Source of the DNA: Paenibacillus aquistagni
Lineage (GTDB): Bacteria; Bacillota; Bacilli; Paenibacillales; Paenibacillaceae
DNA length: 64,000 bases
Direction: 5' to 3'
Assembly (NCBI RefSeq): GCF_900177815.1
Contig: NZ_FXAZ01000005.1
Location: 1-64,000 of the forward strand
Shown here: one piece after another, positions 8,954-17,940 of the stretch
Layout of the letters: each line of letters starts with the position of its first letter
Numbering within the stretch: the first letter of the stretch is position 1
Made by a program: the position numbers and the translations under genes
The notes under the pieces: model-generated
Databases searched by the model: none
Seen by the model: the letters and a program-made list of their open reading frames with translations, nothing else
Told to the model about the DNA's origin: nothing

Positions 8954-9649
8954 TTAAGATTCATTAAAGCGATGCTTCCTCTTCATATTTGGAAGGAAAA
9001 CGCACACAACCGCAATCATGAGGAAGATCCATTGTTCCATAGAAAGTCCGAATAGAATCGTCTTGTGATAAGGGTTGAAAAAGTGGTAGAAGACCTGACC
9101 CATACAAAACCACAGCCAAGCATGCACCGTATCCTCTGGATGTCCAACACCTGATGGCTTCCTCCACACCCACATAAGCAGCATAAAGGACAAGCTCAGC
9201 TGAACCATATATGGATTCCACCACTCCAGACGGTCGATGATCGGAAAGAGAGACGCTGCGCTCAAATAGACGAGCAAGCCCACGATGACAACATCTGCAT
9301 ATATCCAAAATGAAATCCTTCTTCGTCTTGACTGTCGATAGAGGAAATACACACTAAAGAGAATGGCAAGCCACATCCCGCGTTCTCCACCTGTAAAGTA
9401 CACAATTGCGATGGGGTTATCTGCAATCGTCGATGGATGAAATAAAATAAAACTAAACTTCCAGATCATAAATCCATAAAAGGCCGCACTCGACAAATCA
9501 TCAATAACGACATGACGAATGCCCCCCTGTCCCTCCAGACGCTTCTTGATGGCAAGATAAGCGAATAGCCCAGCTATTGCGACGGCAATCCAGCCAAGCT
9601 TGATCATGAAAGGCCCTATATACATTGCTTCCTGCACGCGTTCCACCAT
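8954..9649 (-). CDS. Polytopic membrane protein, Lgt-like
   Basis: 231 aa with about seven hydrophobic segments. The overall plan (YIGPFMIKLGW near the start, then DDLSSAAFYGF and FTGGERGMWLA) recalls prolipoprotein diacylglyceryl transferase, but the protein is divergent and I cannot identify the full set of Lgt catalytic residues, so it may be a paralogue with another role. It is the first gene of the ccdA-tlpA-two-component operon. The start is uncertain: the ATG at 9649 is very close to GGGAGG, and the next codon, GTG, has better spacing. Confidence 0.7.
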   Translation of the reverse strand: MVERVQEAMYIGPFMIKLGWIAVAIAGLFAYLAIKKRLEGQGGIRHVVIDDLSSAAFYGFMIWKFSFILFHPSTIADNPIAIVYFTGGERGMWLAILFSVYFLYRQSRRRRISFWIYADVVIVGLLVYLSAASLFPIIDRLEWWNPYMVQLSLSFMLLMWVWRKPSGVGHPEDTVHAWLWFCMGQVFYHFFNPYHKTILFGLSMEQWIFLMIAVVCVFLPNMKRKHRFNES

Positions 9650-9812
9650 TCCCTCCCAAGTTGTTTGCTTACAATATAGGAGTGGATTGTTAAGATTCGA
9701 TAAACACCATCAAGTGCTGCATGCTAAACGAACATCAAAGACCGACTTTTTACTGAAAATAAGAATGACGACAAATCACATATCTTAACAAGCTCACAGA
9801 AATTACAAATTA

Positions 9813-9884
9813 ATATTCGTATTCTGTTATAGACTTATCATTTTTACAGGATTATAATAACGAATACATCTTGAAAAACGAACT
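9813..9884. promoter_or_regulatory. Inverted CGAA boxes before the guanine deaminase operon
   Basis: TATTCGT (9813-9819) and ACGAATA (9855-9861) form an inverted repeat 35 bp apart, and a third box AAACGAAC follows near 9871. CGAA-containing boxes resemble PurR PurBoxes of Bacillales, which fits a purine salvage operon. I do not see the conserved core of a purine riboswitch. A hairpin leader is the alternative. Confidence 0.35.
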
Positions 9885-9898
9885 TTAAGGCGGTAATT

Positions 9899-11263
9899 AT
9901 GGAAAATAATATGCATTTATTTCAAGGCACTGCATTTTCTAGCAAATCACCTAAAGAAACACAGATACTAAAAGACCATCTGTTCCTGGTTAACGACAAC
10001 GGAATGATCGAACAGATTGTCGCACCTCAGGATACGAACTATCAGACCTTGCTTGATGCTTATCAAGGCAAGAACAATTTCCATCCCTTGGCAGGAGGCC
10101 AATATTTCGTGCCTGGCTTTATCGATTTGCATGTTCACGCACCTCAATGGGCTCAATCGGGGACTGCATTAGACATTCCTCTATACGATTGGTTGAATAC
10201 ATACACCTTCCCGCTGGAGTCCAAATTCTCTGATCTTCGCTTTGCGGAAAAAGTATACGGTGATGTTGTCAGCACCTTGATCGCCAACGGCACGACGACT
10301 GCCCTTTACTTTGCCACAGTGCATAAAGAAGCAAGCTTGTTGTTGGCTGAGATCTGTGCGAAGAAAGGCCAGCGCGGTCTAGTTGGCAAAGTGGTTATGG
10401 ATGATCCCGAGCAGAATCCGGCGTATTATCGTGATCTGGATACGAGAACAGCTCTACTAGATACAGAGGAATTTATTGTTGCGGTACAAGCATTAGCGCA
10501 ATCGACAAAACAAGGGGTCTACCCGGTTGTGACACCTAGATTCATTCCAAGCTGCACAGATGAAGCACTCAAAGGGCTCGGAGAGCTCGCGGCCAAGTAT
10601 GATACCTATGTACAGTCCCACTGCAGTGAAAGCGACTGGGCACATGGCTATGTTCGAGATCGGTTCCAAAAGAACGATGCCTTTGCGCTGCATGATTTTG
10701 GCTTGCTGCGTGATAAGTCTGTCATGGCGCATTGCAATTTCTTAGATGACCATGATGCTGATTTGTTTGCAGAGACAGGAACGGCTGTTGCGCATTGTCC
10801 GGTATCGAATGCTTATTTTGCGAACAGTGTGATCCCTATCGCTCATTTCCATAACAAAGGGGTTGAGATTGGTTTGGGGTCGGATATTTCCGGCGGCTTT
10901 TCACCTAGCCTCTTCGATAACATCAGACAAGCCGTCATTTCTTCTAGAATGCTAGAAGATGGGGTCAACCCGTCTCTTCCTGCCCATGAGCGCGGCGTAC
11001 CTGATTCACGCATTACGATTGATGAAGCCTTCTATCTGGCCACAGCTGGCGGAGGCGAGAGCTTAAGCTTGCCAATCGGCCGGATCCAAGCGAATTATGC
11101 ATGGGATGTACAAGTCATTGATACGAATGTGCCTTCCTCTAAATTGCCGATCTATGATGCGAATGAAGATTTACACGACATTTTCCAAAAAATCATGTAT
11201 CTATCTAGACCTGAAAATATCCGTGAAGTCTGGATACAGGGCGAGAAGGTTCATTCGCGTTAA
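9899..11263 (+). CDS. guaD: Guanine deaminase, amidohydrolase family
   Basis: 454 aa. It hydrolyses guanine to xanthine and ammonia in purine salvage or degradation. The metal-dependent amidohydrolase core shows PGFIDLHVHAPQW (first zinc ligands), the SHCSESDWAHG segment, MAHCNFLDD, AHCPVSNAYF and GLGSDISGG with the late Asp ligand. The specific HVHAPQ and the length fit guanine deaminase. The neighbouring gene is a purine permease, so the pair forms an uptake-and-deamination operon. The start is the ATG at 9899. Confidence 0.92.
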   Translation: MENNMHLFQGTAFSSKSPKETQILKDHLFLVNDNGMIEQIVAPQDTNYQTLLDAYQGKNNFHPLAGGQYFVPGFIDLHVHAPQWAQSGTALDIPLYDWLNTYTFPLESKFSDLRFAEKVYGDVVSTLIANGTTTALYFATVHKEASLLLAEICAKKGQRGLVGKVVMDDPEQNPAYYRDLDTRTALLDTEEFIVAVQALAQSTKQGVYPVVTPRFIPSCTDEALKGLGELAAKYDTYVQSHCSESDWAHGYVRDRFQKNDAFALHDFGLLRDKSVMAHCNFLDDHDADLFAETGTAVAHCPVSNAYFANSVIPIAHFHNKGVEIGLGSDISGGFSPSLFDNIRQAVISSRMLEDGVNPSLPAHERGVPDSRITIDEAFYLATAGGGESLSLPIGRIQANYAWDVQVIDTNVPSSKLPIYDANEDLHDIFQKIMYLSRPENIREVWIQGEKVHSR

Positions 11264-11299
11264 GCCTATAAAACGAGCAAATTTGAGGTGTACATCAAA

Positions 11300-12646
11300 G
11301 TGAAAACACAAGCAGACAAACAAGATCACGCTCCACAATTAACAATCTCACCGGATCAAAGACTATCATTCGGCAAGTCCGCTATCCTTGGGCTGCAGCA
11401 TGTCATCGCTATGGATGTCTATGTCGTACCGTTCCTGATCGCGATGCTAATTGGTTTATCTTCCGGCCAATCCAGCGCATTGATTCAATCCACTTTCATT
11501 GCAGCCGGCATTGGAACGATCGTGCAAACGTACTTCTGCATGAAGCTGCCGATCGCACAAGGGCCTTCCTACGTTCCGCTTGGTGCCATCGTCAGTATTT
11601 ATGCGGCTAGCGGCGGCGGGCAGTTAGGCTGGGACTCCGTCTTGGGAGCAAGCTTGATAGGTTCGATTCTCGTCATTATTCTGGGTTACACAGGTGTCTT
11701 CAATAAAATCGTCAAATCTTTCATCCCGCAAATTGTAGGGGGAACGATCATCTTTATCGTGGGCTTATCGCTGCTGCCTGTTGCGATAAGAGACAATATT
11801 TATGGCGCAACGGATGCGACAATCAATCAGAATGTGCTGCTAGCCCTTATTGCAGGCGCCGCCCTTCTTTTATTCGTTATTCTAGGTTCTGTGTTTCGTA
11901 AAAAAGGAACGGTATTCCGCACAACGTCTGTCATGGTCGCGTTGGTTGTCGGATGTATTGCGGCAGATGCAATGGGCGTATTGGACTTCTCAGCCGTTCG
12001 AGACGCTAAGTGGTTCAGCATGCCGCAGATTCCATTTGCCGACTTTGGCTTCTCGTTCAATTTCTCAGCAATTATCACGATGGTGATCATATACTTCGTG
12101 CTGCTTGCTGAAACGACGGGCACGTGGTTTGCCGTCAGCAACGTTATCGATAAGCCTTTAACGGATAAAAACCTAAATCAAGGGGTAATCGGTGAAGGGA
12201 TCAGCTGTCTCATCGCAGCTTTGGTCGGTTCTACTCCTGTAACAGGCTATTCCACCAATGCCGGTATTATTTCCATCACGGGTATTGCAAGCCGCCGTGT
12301 CTTTCTTGCGGTAGGAGGATGGTTCGTCCTCTTCGGCTGCTCAGGCAAATTAGCTGCTTTAATTTCTTCCATTCCGACGTCTGTCATCGGTGGGGTATTT
12401 GCCATTGTGTGCAGCATTATCGCCATAAACGGGGTGCAAGTGATCAAAAACGAAAGAATCGGCGAGAAAGAAATGTACATCATCGCCATACCGATGATCA
12501 TTACACTTGCGCTCGTGCTGATTCCAAAAGATTACTTGTATTCGCTGCCTACGTTTGTGCAATATCTCTTAGGCTCGCCGATCCTTGCAGCTTCTCTGGC
12601 TGCAATCTTATTGAATAAGATATTGCCTGGTGAGAAGGCTAGCTAA
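11300..12646 (+). CDS. NCS2-family purine (xanthine/uracil type) permease
   Basis: About 448 aa with 12-14 hydrophobic segments. It has QGPSYVPLG near residue 87 and the NCS2 signature in the second half (GSTPVTGYSTNAGIISITG). Members import xanthine, uracil or guanine with protons; next to a guanine deaminase, a purine is likely. I chose the GTG at 11300, because GAGGTG at 11285-11290 is well placed for it, while the in-frame GTG at 11288 overlaps that ribosome-binding site. It lies 36 bp behind guaD. Confidence 0.9.
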   Translation: MKTQADKQDHAPQLTISPDQRLSFGKSAILGLQHVIAMDVYVVPFLIAMLIGLSSGQSSALIQSTFIAAGIGTIVQTYFCMKLPIAQGPSYVPLGAIVSIYAASGGGQLGWDSVLGASLIGSILVIILGYTGVFNKIVKSFIPQIVGGTIIFIVGLSLLPVAIRDNIYGATDATINQNVLLALIAGAALLLFVILGSVFRKKGTVFRTTSVMVALVVGCIAADAMGVLDFSAVRDAKWFSMPQIPFADFGFSFNFSAIITMVIIYFVLLAETTGTWFAVSNVIDKPLTDKNLNQGVIGEGISCLIAALVGSTPVTGYSTNAGIISITGIASRRVFLAVGGWFVLFGCSGKLAALISSIPTSVIGGVFAIVCSIIAINGVQVIKNERIGEKEMYIIAIPMIITLALVLIPKDYLYSLPTFVQYLLGSPILAASLAAILLNKILPGEKAS

Positions 12647-12700
12647 CATTCGATAGATGTGTCATCGATTAGCTGCACATTCAAATATGTCGTCTAATTG

Positions 12701-12749
12701 AAAGAACTCCTTATACGTCTGCGGATTGCAGATATAAGGAGTTCTTTTT
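12701..12749. terminator. Rho-independent terminator of the guaD operon
   Basis: 15-bp inverted repeat: AAAGAACTCCTTATA (12701-12715) with TATAAGGAGTTCTTT (12733-12747), followed by a T run. It also has an A run on its left side and may work for the convergent gene. Confidence 0.85.
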
Positions 12750-12787
12750 CTATATCTCATAGACGTTATGCGAATGCTGCTCCCCTA

Positions 12788-14914
12788 CTAGGATTGAACA
12801 GAACAGCTCGCATAAGCGGTTCGGCTTCCCTTGCGGTTGATAAAGCCAACCTGTCCATTCAGATAGGGATGGTCATTATCGATATAGTCCAACATCTGCT
12901 TGCCATCAACCCGTACTTCAAAATGATTGCCTCTCGCGTTCACTGATAGAGTAAGTTCACGATGATGCTGGAGCACATAAGGGACCTTCGCGAGCTCAGT
13001 CCAGCCTTGCCTTTTCTTTTTCAACAGCAGAAGATGATTGTCTTCAATCAGAGCAGCATAGCTTCTTAGCGCTCCTTGCACACGGAATAAAAGGCCATGT
13101 GAAGAGCCCGTGAGCGGCGTCAGCGTCGACTCAAACGTATAATCGTTAAAGTAGTGTCCTCCCGTATAGGCTTCAATGTCTCCGGTCGCCCCGCTGCCTG
13201 TCAGCCTTCCGTCTTCTAACGTCCAAAGTCCTCTAAGATAGGTCAGCTGACGCACCTCTCGATGGAGCGGATTCCACACTTCCATTGCTGACGCTTGAAA
13301 GGATTGATGAATCTCTGCTTGTCCCGAAAACGTTACCTCATCGATATAAGCAACAAGCGACTTCGGCGAAATGTATATTTCCGCCAGCGGAATCCATTCA
13401 ATTCCAACTTCCCCAATGACCGCATTTGGTATAGGGGGAACTGTCCACCTTAAACAGATCCACTCCTCTAATGGAAGCTCTACTTTATCTCCATACAGGA
13501 ACGTGCCATCTGTAAGGTTGCGCACATACAAGCGTGCCGCCAGATGCTCCTCTTCTCCTCGTGGAACATAGACATGCATCGATAGGGTCTGTCCAGGAAA
13601 AAAGCATGGCGTAAAGCTTGGATCGTAACGACTGTCATTAAAGTCCTCTGGCGTATAATACGTTTGTAAAAAAGTGCGATAGCTCCCGCCGCCATACAGT
13701 GAGCTGAAGCATACTTGAAGAGAGCGCTTACCATAATAAGCGGCAGCATCGGTGTTCACGCACGATGTCATGAGCATGGCCCCGTCCGGCCCCGCATTGC
13801 GAAAGGCATGGGTTGAGCCCGGAAGCTCGAAATCATAATGCGCATGCAAGCCCTGATTGTGAGCAATCTCTTTGCCTATAAAATAGCGCTTCGAAATCGC
13901 AACCGTCTCCTTAGCCACATTCGCGAGATCCTGAATATTGCGTGAACCAATGAGACTTGATAAGCATACAAAGTCATTAATTGGTTTGCGCCAAGCTTCA
14001 TCAATGCCAGTCAGCCCGACCAGCACACCTAGAATCGCGCCGACGTTACCTACATTGCAGTCCGTATCCCAGCCGCACATGTTCGCAATGTTGATGGACC
14101 GGCTGAAGTCTCCTTCTCCATACAAGAGTCCAAGCACGACCACTGCCGCATTCGGAATGATATGGCATACGCCTGGATAGCGGTCGTAGCCATAATGCGC
14201 TTGTACGTAGCGGAAGCAAGCGCGCCAATCCTCTGGCTGCTCATTATGAAAGCGAACCATATCCGCAACAACACGAGCATATTCACTATCCTGTGGGATC
14301 GTCGACAGCCCTCTAACAATAACCTCATGAATGGAATTCGCATGGAAGGCCGCCGCACAGCAGGCTGCCACAAAGCGCCCACCGTAGATGCCATTTTGAT
14401 CATGAGATACAGATGCCATCTTGCCCGCCAAGTCCGCTGCTTCCTGCTCATCGCAAGGTGCAAGCAAACCCCACACATCACTAAAGATCTGACCGCCGAT
14501 CTGCTCAGCGACCGTTCTCGAATTCTGTTCCATCGATCCCGATCGCGGTGCTTCAATCCCTGCCTTCAAGTTGTCATAGGCTGTATGCTCCGTTGATTTG
14601 CCATAGCCGCCCCACCAGAAGAAGCCGTGGCCATCCCCAATATAATTGAGCCACGTATCTCCCATTTGTTTGGCGGACACCTTTTCTCCAAGCGGCAAGT
14701 CTCTAAGCGCCTGCATAAAGAAGATGGGACCGTTAATATCATCATCTGCAGCAAAGTTCTTGAAGTCGTACAAATAGCCGGTTATCTCGCCAAATGCCCG
14801 CTCGATCCGTTCATAGCTCCAGTTCTCAATATTCGCCCCGTGGCGAACGCCGATCATCTTGCCTAGCCAGCCTGCATAGACTCGCTCAGCGTAATCCGAG
14901 TGGTAGGTGACCAT
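12788..14914 (-). CDS. ADP-ribosylglycohydrolase-family enzyme with C-terminal lectin-like domains
   Basis: 708 aa, much longer than the usual 300 or so. Residues 1-340 are an ADP-ribosylglycohydrolase domain: FAADDDINGPIF near residue 57 and GWDTDCNVGNVGAILG near residue 290 supply the two-metal Asp/Thr ligands. Residues 360-560 look like a beta-rich galactose-binding-type domain, and about 570-708 like a concanavalin/LamG-like domain (DYTFES...GLLFR...EVRVDGK). No signal peptide. In Bacillales such fusions occur in sugar-catabolic loci, so the substrate may be an N-glycosidic nucleoside or sugar rather than a protein. An AraC regulator lies 88 bp upstream on the same strand. Confidence 0.85.
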   Translation of the reverse strand: MVTYHSDYAERVYAGWLGKMIGVRHGANIENWSYERIERAFGEITGYLYDFKNFAADDDINGPIFFMQALRDLPLGEKVSAKQMGDTWLNYIGDGHGFFWWGGYGKSTEHTAYDNLKAGIEAPRSGSMEQNSRTVAEQIGGQIFSDVWGLLAPCDEQEAADLAGKMASVSHDQNGIYGGRFVAACCAAAFHANSIHEVIVRGLSTIPQDSEYARVVADMVRFHNEQPEDWRACFRYVQAHYGYDRYPGVCHIIPNAAVVVLGLLYGEGDFSRSINIANMCGWDTDCNVGNVGAILGVLVGLTGIDEAWRKPINDFVCLSSLIGSRNIQDLANVAKETVAISKRYFIGKEIAHNQGLHAHYDFELPGSTHAFRNAGPDGAMLMTSCVNTDAAAYYGKRSLQVCFSSLYGGGSYRTFLQTYYTPEDFNDSRYDPSFTPCFFPGQTLSMHVYVPRGEEEHLAARLYVRNLTDGTFLYGDKVELPLEEWICLRWTVPPIPNAVIGEVGIEWIPLAEIYISPKSLVAYIDEVTFSGQAEIHQSFQASAMEVWNPLHREVRQLTYLRGLWTLEDGRLTGSGATGDIEAYTGGHYFNDYTFESTLTPLTGSSHGLLFRVQGALRSYAALIEDNHLLLLKKKRQGWTELAKVPYVLQHHRELTLSVNARGNHFEVRVDGKQMLDYIDNDHPYLNGQVGFINRKGSRTAYASCSVQS

Positions 14915-15002
14915 GTCCTGCCTCCTGTCGTATTCATAAGGTACATGATGCCAAATTCTGCGTATTGTTGTCTTTCACGCCCTTATTATACTTGAGCCAG
15001 GT

Positions 15003-15890
15003 TTACATCCGCTTCTCATTATCCGCTTCCCAATTCTCAAAAACGTTCCCAAGGCAATATTTTTCTCGATACGCTTTTGGCGACATCCCCGTCACCTTTT
15101 GAAAGGCGCGATAGAAGCTCGCCATGCTTTGAAAGCCGCAATCAAAGCAAAGCTTGCTAATCGAGTCAAAGGAGCTCACCAGCCTTTTGGTCACCGCACG
15201 TATTCGAAGCGCTTGAATATAATCTTTCAGACTCTGCCCCATGCACGCTCGAAAAAAACGGGACGTGCGTCCCGCTGACCAACCGACAAGCTTCGCTGCA
15301 TCGGCAAGCTGGATATCATTCCTATAATGCTCATGGATAAAATGAAGAATCATCTGAAGCTCGCGATACGATTCATTCAATCTTCTCCATTGATCCGAGG
15401 AAATCTGATTCATATAATTGCGAAGAAAGAGTACATGAATCTCAATCAGCACAGAACGCGCGCGCAACAAAAAACCGATCTCCTGATTCCTCATTTCCTC
15501 CAGCATAATCTGCATTCGAGGCAGAATCATTTTGGCAAGTTCGGTATCGGCTGCGATATGATTTTGGAACTGCTCGGACTGATAGCTGTACGACAGCAGC
15601 AGCTTCTCATCCTCTACAAGCAGAACACCCGGATCAAAATTAACAAAAATAAAGGTGCAGGGATTATCAGGATCAGCCTGAGCAATGTGCAGCTCGGTTT
15701 GATTGACAAGAAAGACGTCCCCTGAGCGTACGGGATAGCGCTTCTGCTCGAAATAAAACACGCCTGAACCAGAAAGGCATACTCCAATTTCCAAGCTCTG
15801 ATGCGTATGGAAAGGCTCAAGCAGCGTGCTTGGCGTCCACTGAAAGGCATTCATCGGAATGTCATGTGGATATTCAATATGAAGCTTCAT
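15003..15890 (-). CDS. AraC-family transcriptional regulator with cupin sensor domain
   Basis: 295 aa. The N-terminal half is a cupin ligand-binding domain (FHTHQSLEIGVCLSGSG). The C-terminal half (about 185-285) has two helix-turn-helix motifs and ends with SFYRAFQKVTGMSPKAYREK, the AraC signature. It precedes the ADP-ribosylglycohydrolase gene on the same strand and is the likely regulator of that gene in response to a small sugar. It is typical of Paenibacillus carbohydrate islands. Confidence 0.9.
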   Translation of the reverse strand: MKLHIEYPHDIPMNAFQWTPSTLLEPFHTHQSLEIGVCLSGSGVFYFEQKRYPVRSGDVFLVNQTELHIAQADPDNPCTFIFVNFDPGVLLVEDEKLLLSYSYQSEQFQNHIAADTELAKMILPRMQIMLEEMRNQEIGFLLRARSVLIEIHVLFLRNYMNQISSDQWRRLNESYRELQMILHFIHEHYRNDIQLADAAKLVGWSAGRTSRFFRACMGQSLKDYIQALRIRAVTKRLVSSFDSISKLCFDCGFQSMASFYRAFQKVTGMSPKAYREKYCLGNVFENWEADNEKRM

Positions 15891-16074
15891 GGGTCAGCAC
15901 TCACTCCCCCGTCATTACAATGATGAACTGCAATTCTATCCTTTTAGCTACAATTATAAGCATTATCTGCCCTGAACCACACCGATAATTTCTTAATTGT
16001 AATCTGCCACTATACCTTTATGGTTGTGAACGAATGCGACCCTTCACCTCATGAGTCCATTGTGTGTATTCCGC

Positions 16075-16114
16075 ATAAAAAAGCAAGCTTGCATACTTTT
16101 ATGCAGGCTTGCTT
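16075..16114 (-). terminator. Terminator of murB
   Basis: Arms 16081-16095 and 16100-16114 (AAGCAAGCTTGCATA with TATGCAGGCTTGCTT, one mismatch) and, on the minus strand, a following T run. Confidence 0.8.
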
Positions 16115-16131
16115 ATGATTCGATTATGCAA

Positions 16132-17145
16132 TTATACAATAACGACTTCAGGCTCTGGCACGAACCCAAATGCTTTGTCAATCGACTCCTGTACGACTTG
16201 AATCAGATGAACCACGTCAGAGGCCTTGGCGCCGCCGCGATTCTGAATCATATTGCCATGATTCGGCGAGATCATGGCACGGCCGTACTCGGTGCCGCGA
16301 AGATTCAGCTGATCCGCAAGCTTGCCGATTGGCACCCCATAATCATAATTATTTTTGAAGACAGAGCCGCAGGATGGATAGTCAAAATGCTTCTTGCCAA
16401 CACGATCCGTGATGACATCCTCCATGGCTGTAATCTTGCGGCCTTGCGAGCGAAGCTGCTCCAGATGGCCGATATAATAGGAAGAAAATGCGCCAAGGCT
16501 GGAATGATGATACAACTGGGATTTGAATTGATCGAGTATCGTATTCAGCAGCTGAGGATCATTAACCGTTCCCTCAAGCTTAAGGTCCGCCCCCGTTACA
16601 AACCAACGATGCTTCTGGAAGATCGTCGTTTTGTAGCCGAACTCGCAGTCTTCTGCTTGAATCGCTTGCACGCCGCGGCTGATATGATCGAGATCCAAAT
16701 AATACACCGTGTCGAGCACATCGCTCATCTGACGGCTGAAGTACTTCGCATTCATGAAGATGCCGCCGCCAAATGTGCCTGGAAGCAGGAATGTAAAATC
16801 AAAGTCATGAAAGCCATTCATCGCACCGATCAAAGCGAGCGAGGACATTGGCATTCCAGCCGAGACATACAGCTTGTTGTCATGGAACTTCGCCTCCATA
16901 TGATCTCGCATGGAGATGAAGAGTGTATCTGGGTCCGGCTGATCAGGGAACAAGATGTTGGAGCCTGAGCCGAAGATAAAGGAATTCATCCCCTTCTTCT
17001 CTACCTGATCAAGCAGCAGGATCAGGTCCTCTGTCGTATTAGGCTCCGCTAAGTAGCGGGCCTCTCCCCCAATCTCATAGGTCGAGTATTGGGATAGTGC
17101 TGTTTGCTTTTTAAGCATATGTTCAAATCGTTGATGTGAGATCAT
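16132..17145 (-). CDS. murB: UDP-N-acetylenolpyruvoylglucosamine reductase
   Basis: 337 aa. It reduces the enolpyruvyl group to form UDP-N-acetylmuramate in peptidoglycan synthesis, using FAD and NADPH in the cytoplasm. FAD-binding motifs are FGSGSNILFPD near residue 57 and LPGTFGGGIFMNAK. The catalytic serine lies in SCGSVFKNN, and the C-terminus ends EPEVVIV with the family glutamate. I chose the ATG at 17145 behind GAGGAG; a longer frame begins at 17235 without a ribosome-binding site. It stands alone rather than in a mur cluster, as a second murB-type gene often does. Confidence 0.9.
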   Translation of the reverse strand: MISHQRFEHMLKKQTALSQYSTYEIGGEARYLAEPNTTEDLILLLDQVEKKGMNSFIFGSGSNILFPDQPDPDTLFISMRDHMEAKFHDNKLYVSAGMPMSSLALIGAMNGFHDFDFTFLLPGTFGGGIFMNAKYFSRQMSDVLDTVYYLDLDHISRGVQAIQAEDCEFGYKTTIFQKHRWFVTGADLKLEGTVNDPQLLNTILDQFKSQLYHHSSLGAFSSYYIGHLEQLRSQGRKITAMEDVITDRVGKKHFDYPSCGSVFKNNYDYGVPIGKLADQLNLRGTEYGRAMISPNHGNMIQNRGGAKASDVVHLIQVVQESIDKAFGFVPEPEVVIV

Positions 17146-17364
17146 GATTGGTTTCTCCTCGCATGTACTATAAGCAACTTCATCTACCTTCAGTGCCTCT
17201 GTATCATTATACGCACAACTAGGCACAGGAGTCACTTTTGCAAAAGCTCATGAACAGAGCTCGCTATCTTATTTATTTTACAGGATATTGCCTGCTATGG
17301 CGACATAATCCTGAGAGTGGATGAAACTGCTAATCCTATCTCAATTCAAAGCCTGTTATGATGC

Positions 17365-17409
17365 AAAAAAAGGTCCTGATGCTTTGTGCACCAGCACAGC
17401 ATCACGACC
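17365..17409 (-). terminator. Terminator behind the fructose operon
   Basis: Imperfect inverted repeat 17372-17389 with 17394-17409, followed on the minus strand by seven T. It retains its place although fruA in front of it is broken. Confidence 0.7.
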
Positions 17410-17522
17410 TCTCAGATTGAATCATGCTCTTCTTAGATTTGTATTTATTATCTATTCACGATACCTCACAATTTATGAAGCAAATTCTCGCATCGTATCT
17501 AGCGGACGGTTCAGACTTGGCC

Positions 17523-17940
17523 TTACGCAATCTTCTTCTTCCAGACACCAAGCGTGAATGCGGATACAACCGAACCGATAAGAATGGCTAGCAGATACAT
17601 CAGCGGCTTGTTCACAAGTGCGATGACGAAGATACCACCATGCGACGCTGGAAGCGTGATGCCAAAGGCCATAGCAATGCCGCCAGCGATTGCAGAGCCT
17701 AAGATGCAGCTTGTCAGCACACGGATCGGGTCAGCTACAGCGCGGAATAGCTACGCCGTCGCCTAGTCCAGTTGTGCTGTGGCTTTCACGAAGCATGATG
17801 GCTTCACGGAAGGCCTGCGAATCAGCCAAGCGGCCCCCTTCATTAAGCTTTGCAATCAGCTCATCAATGACCGCCTCTTTCCCTTGTGCCTGAAGATCCA
17901 GAATGGCCGTATCCTGCTTCAGAAGATCTGTAATTCTCAT
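17523..17940 (-). pseudogene. fruA: Fructose PTS transporter fruA, internally deleted and frameshifted
   Basis: Two pieces of an EIIABC-Fru protein are joined. Positions 17940 to about 17745 encode about 65 residues of the IIA domain (TGLGDGVAIP, just before the phospho-acceptor His region). From about 17735 to 17523 another frame encodes the last 65-70 residues of IIC (GSAIAGGIAM, ASHGGIFVIALV). The rest of IIA, all of IIB and most of IIC, about 450 residues, are missing. The two parts are out of frame, so no functional transporter can be made. There is no insertion sequence or obvious repeat at the junction. The ATG overlaps the fruK stop. Confidence 0.88.
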
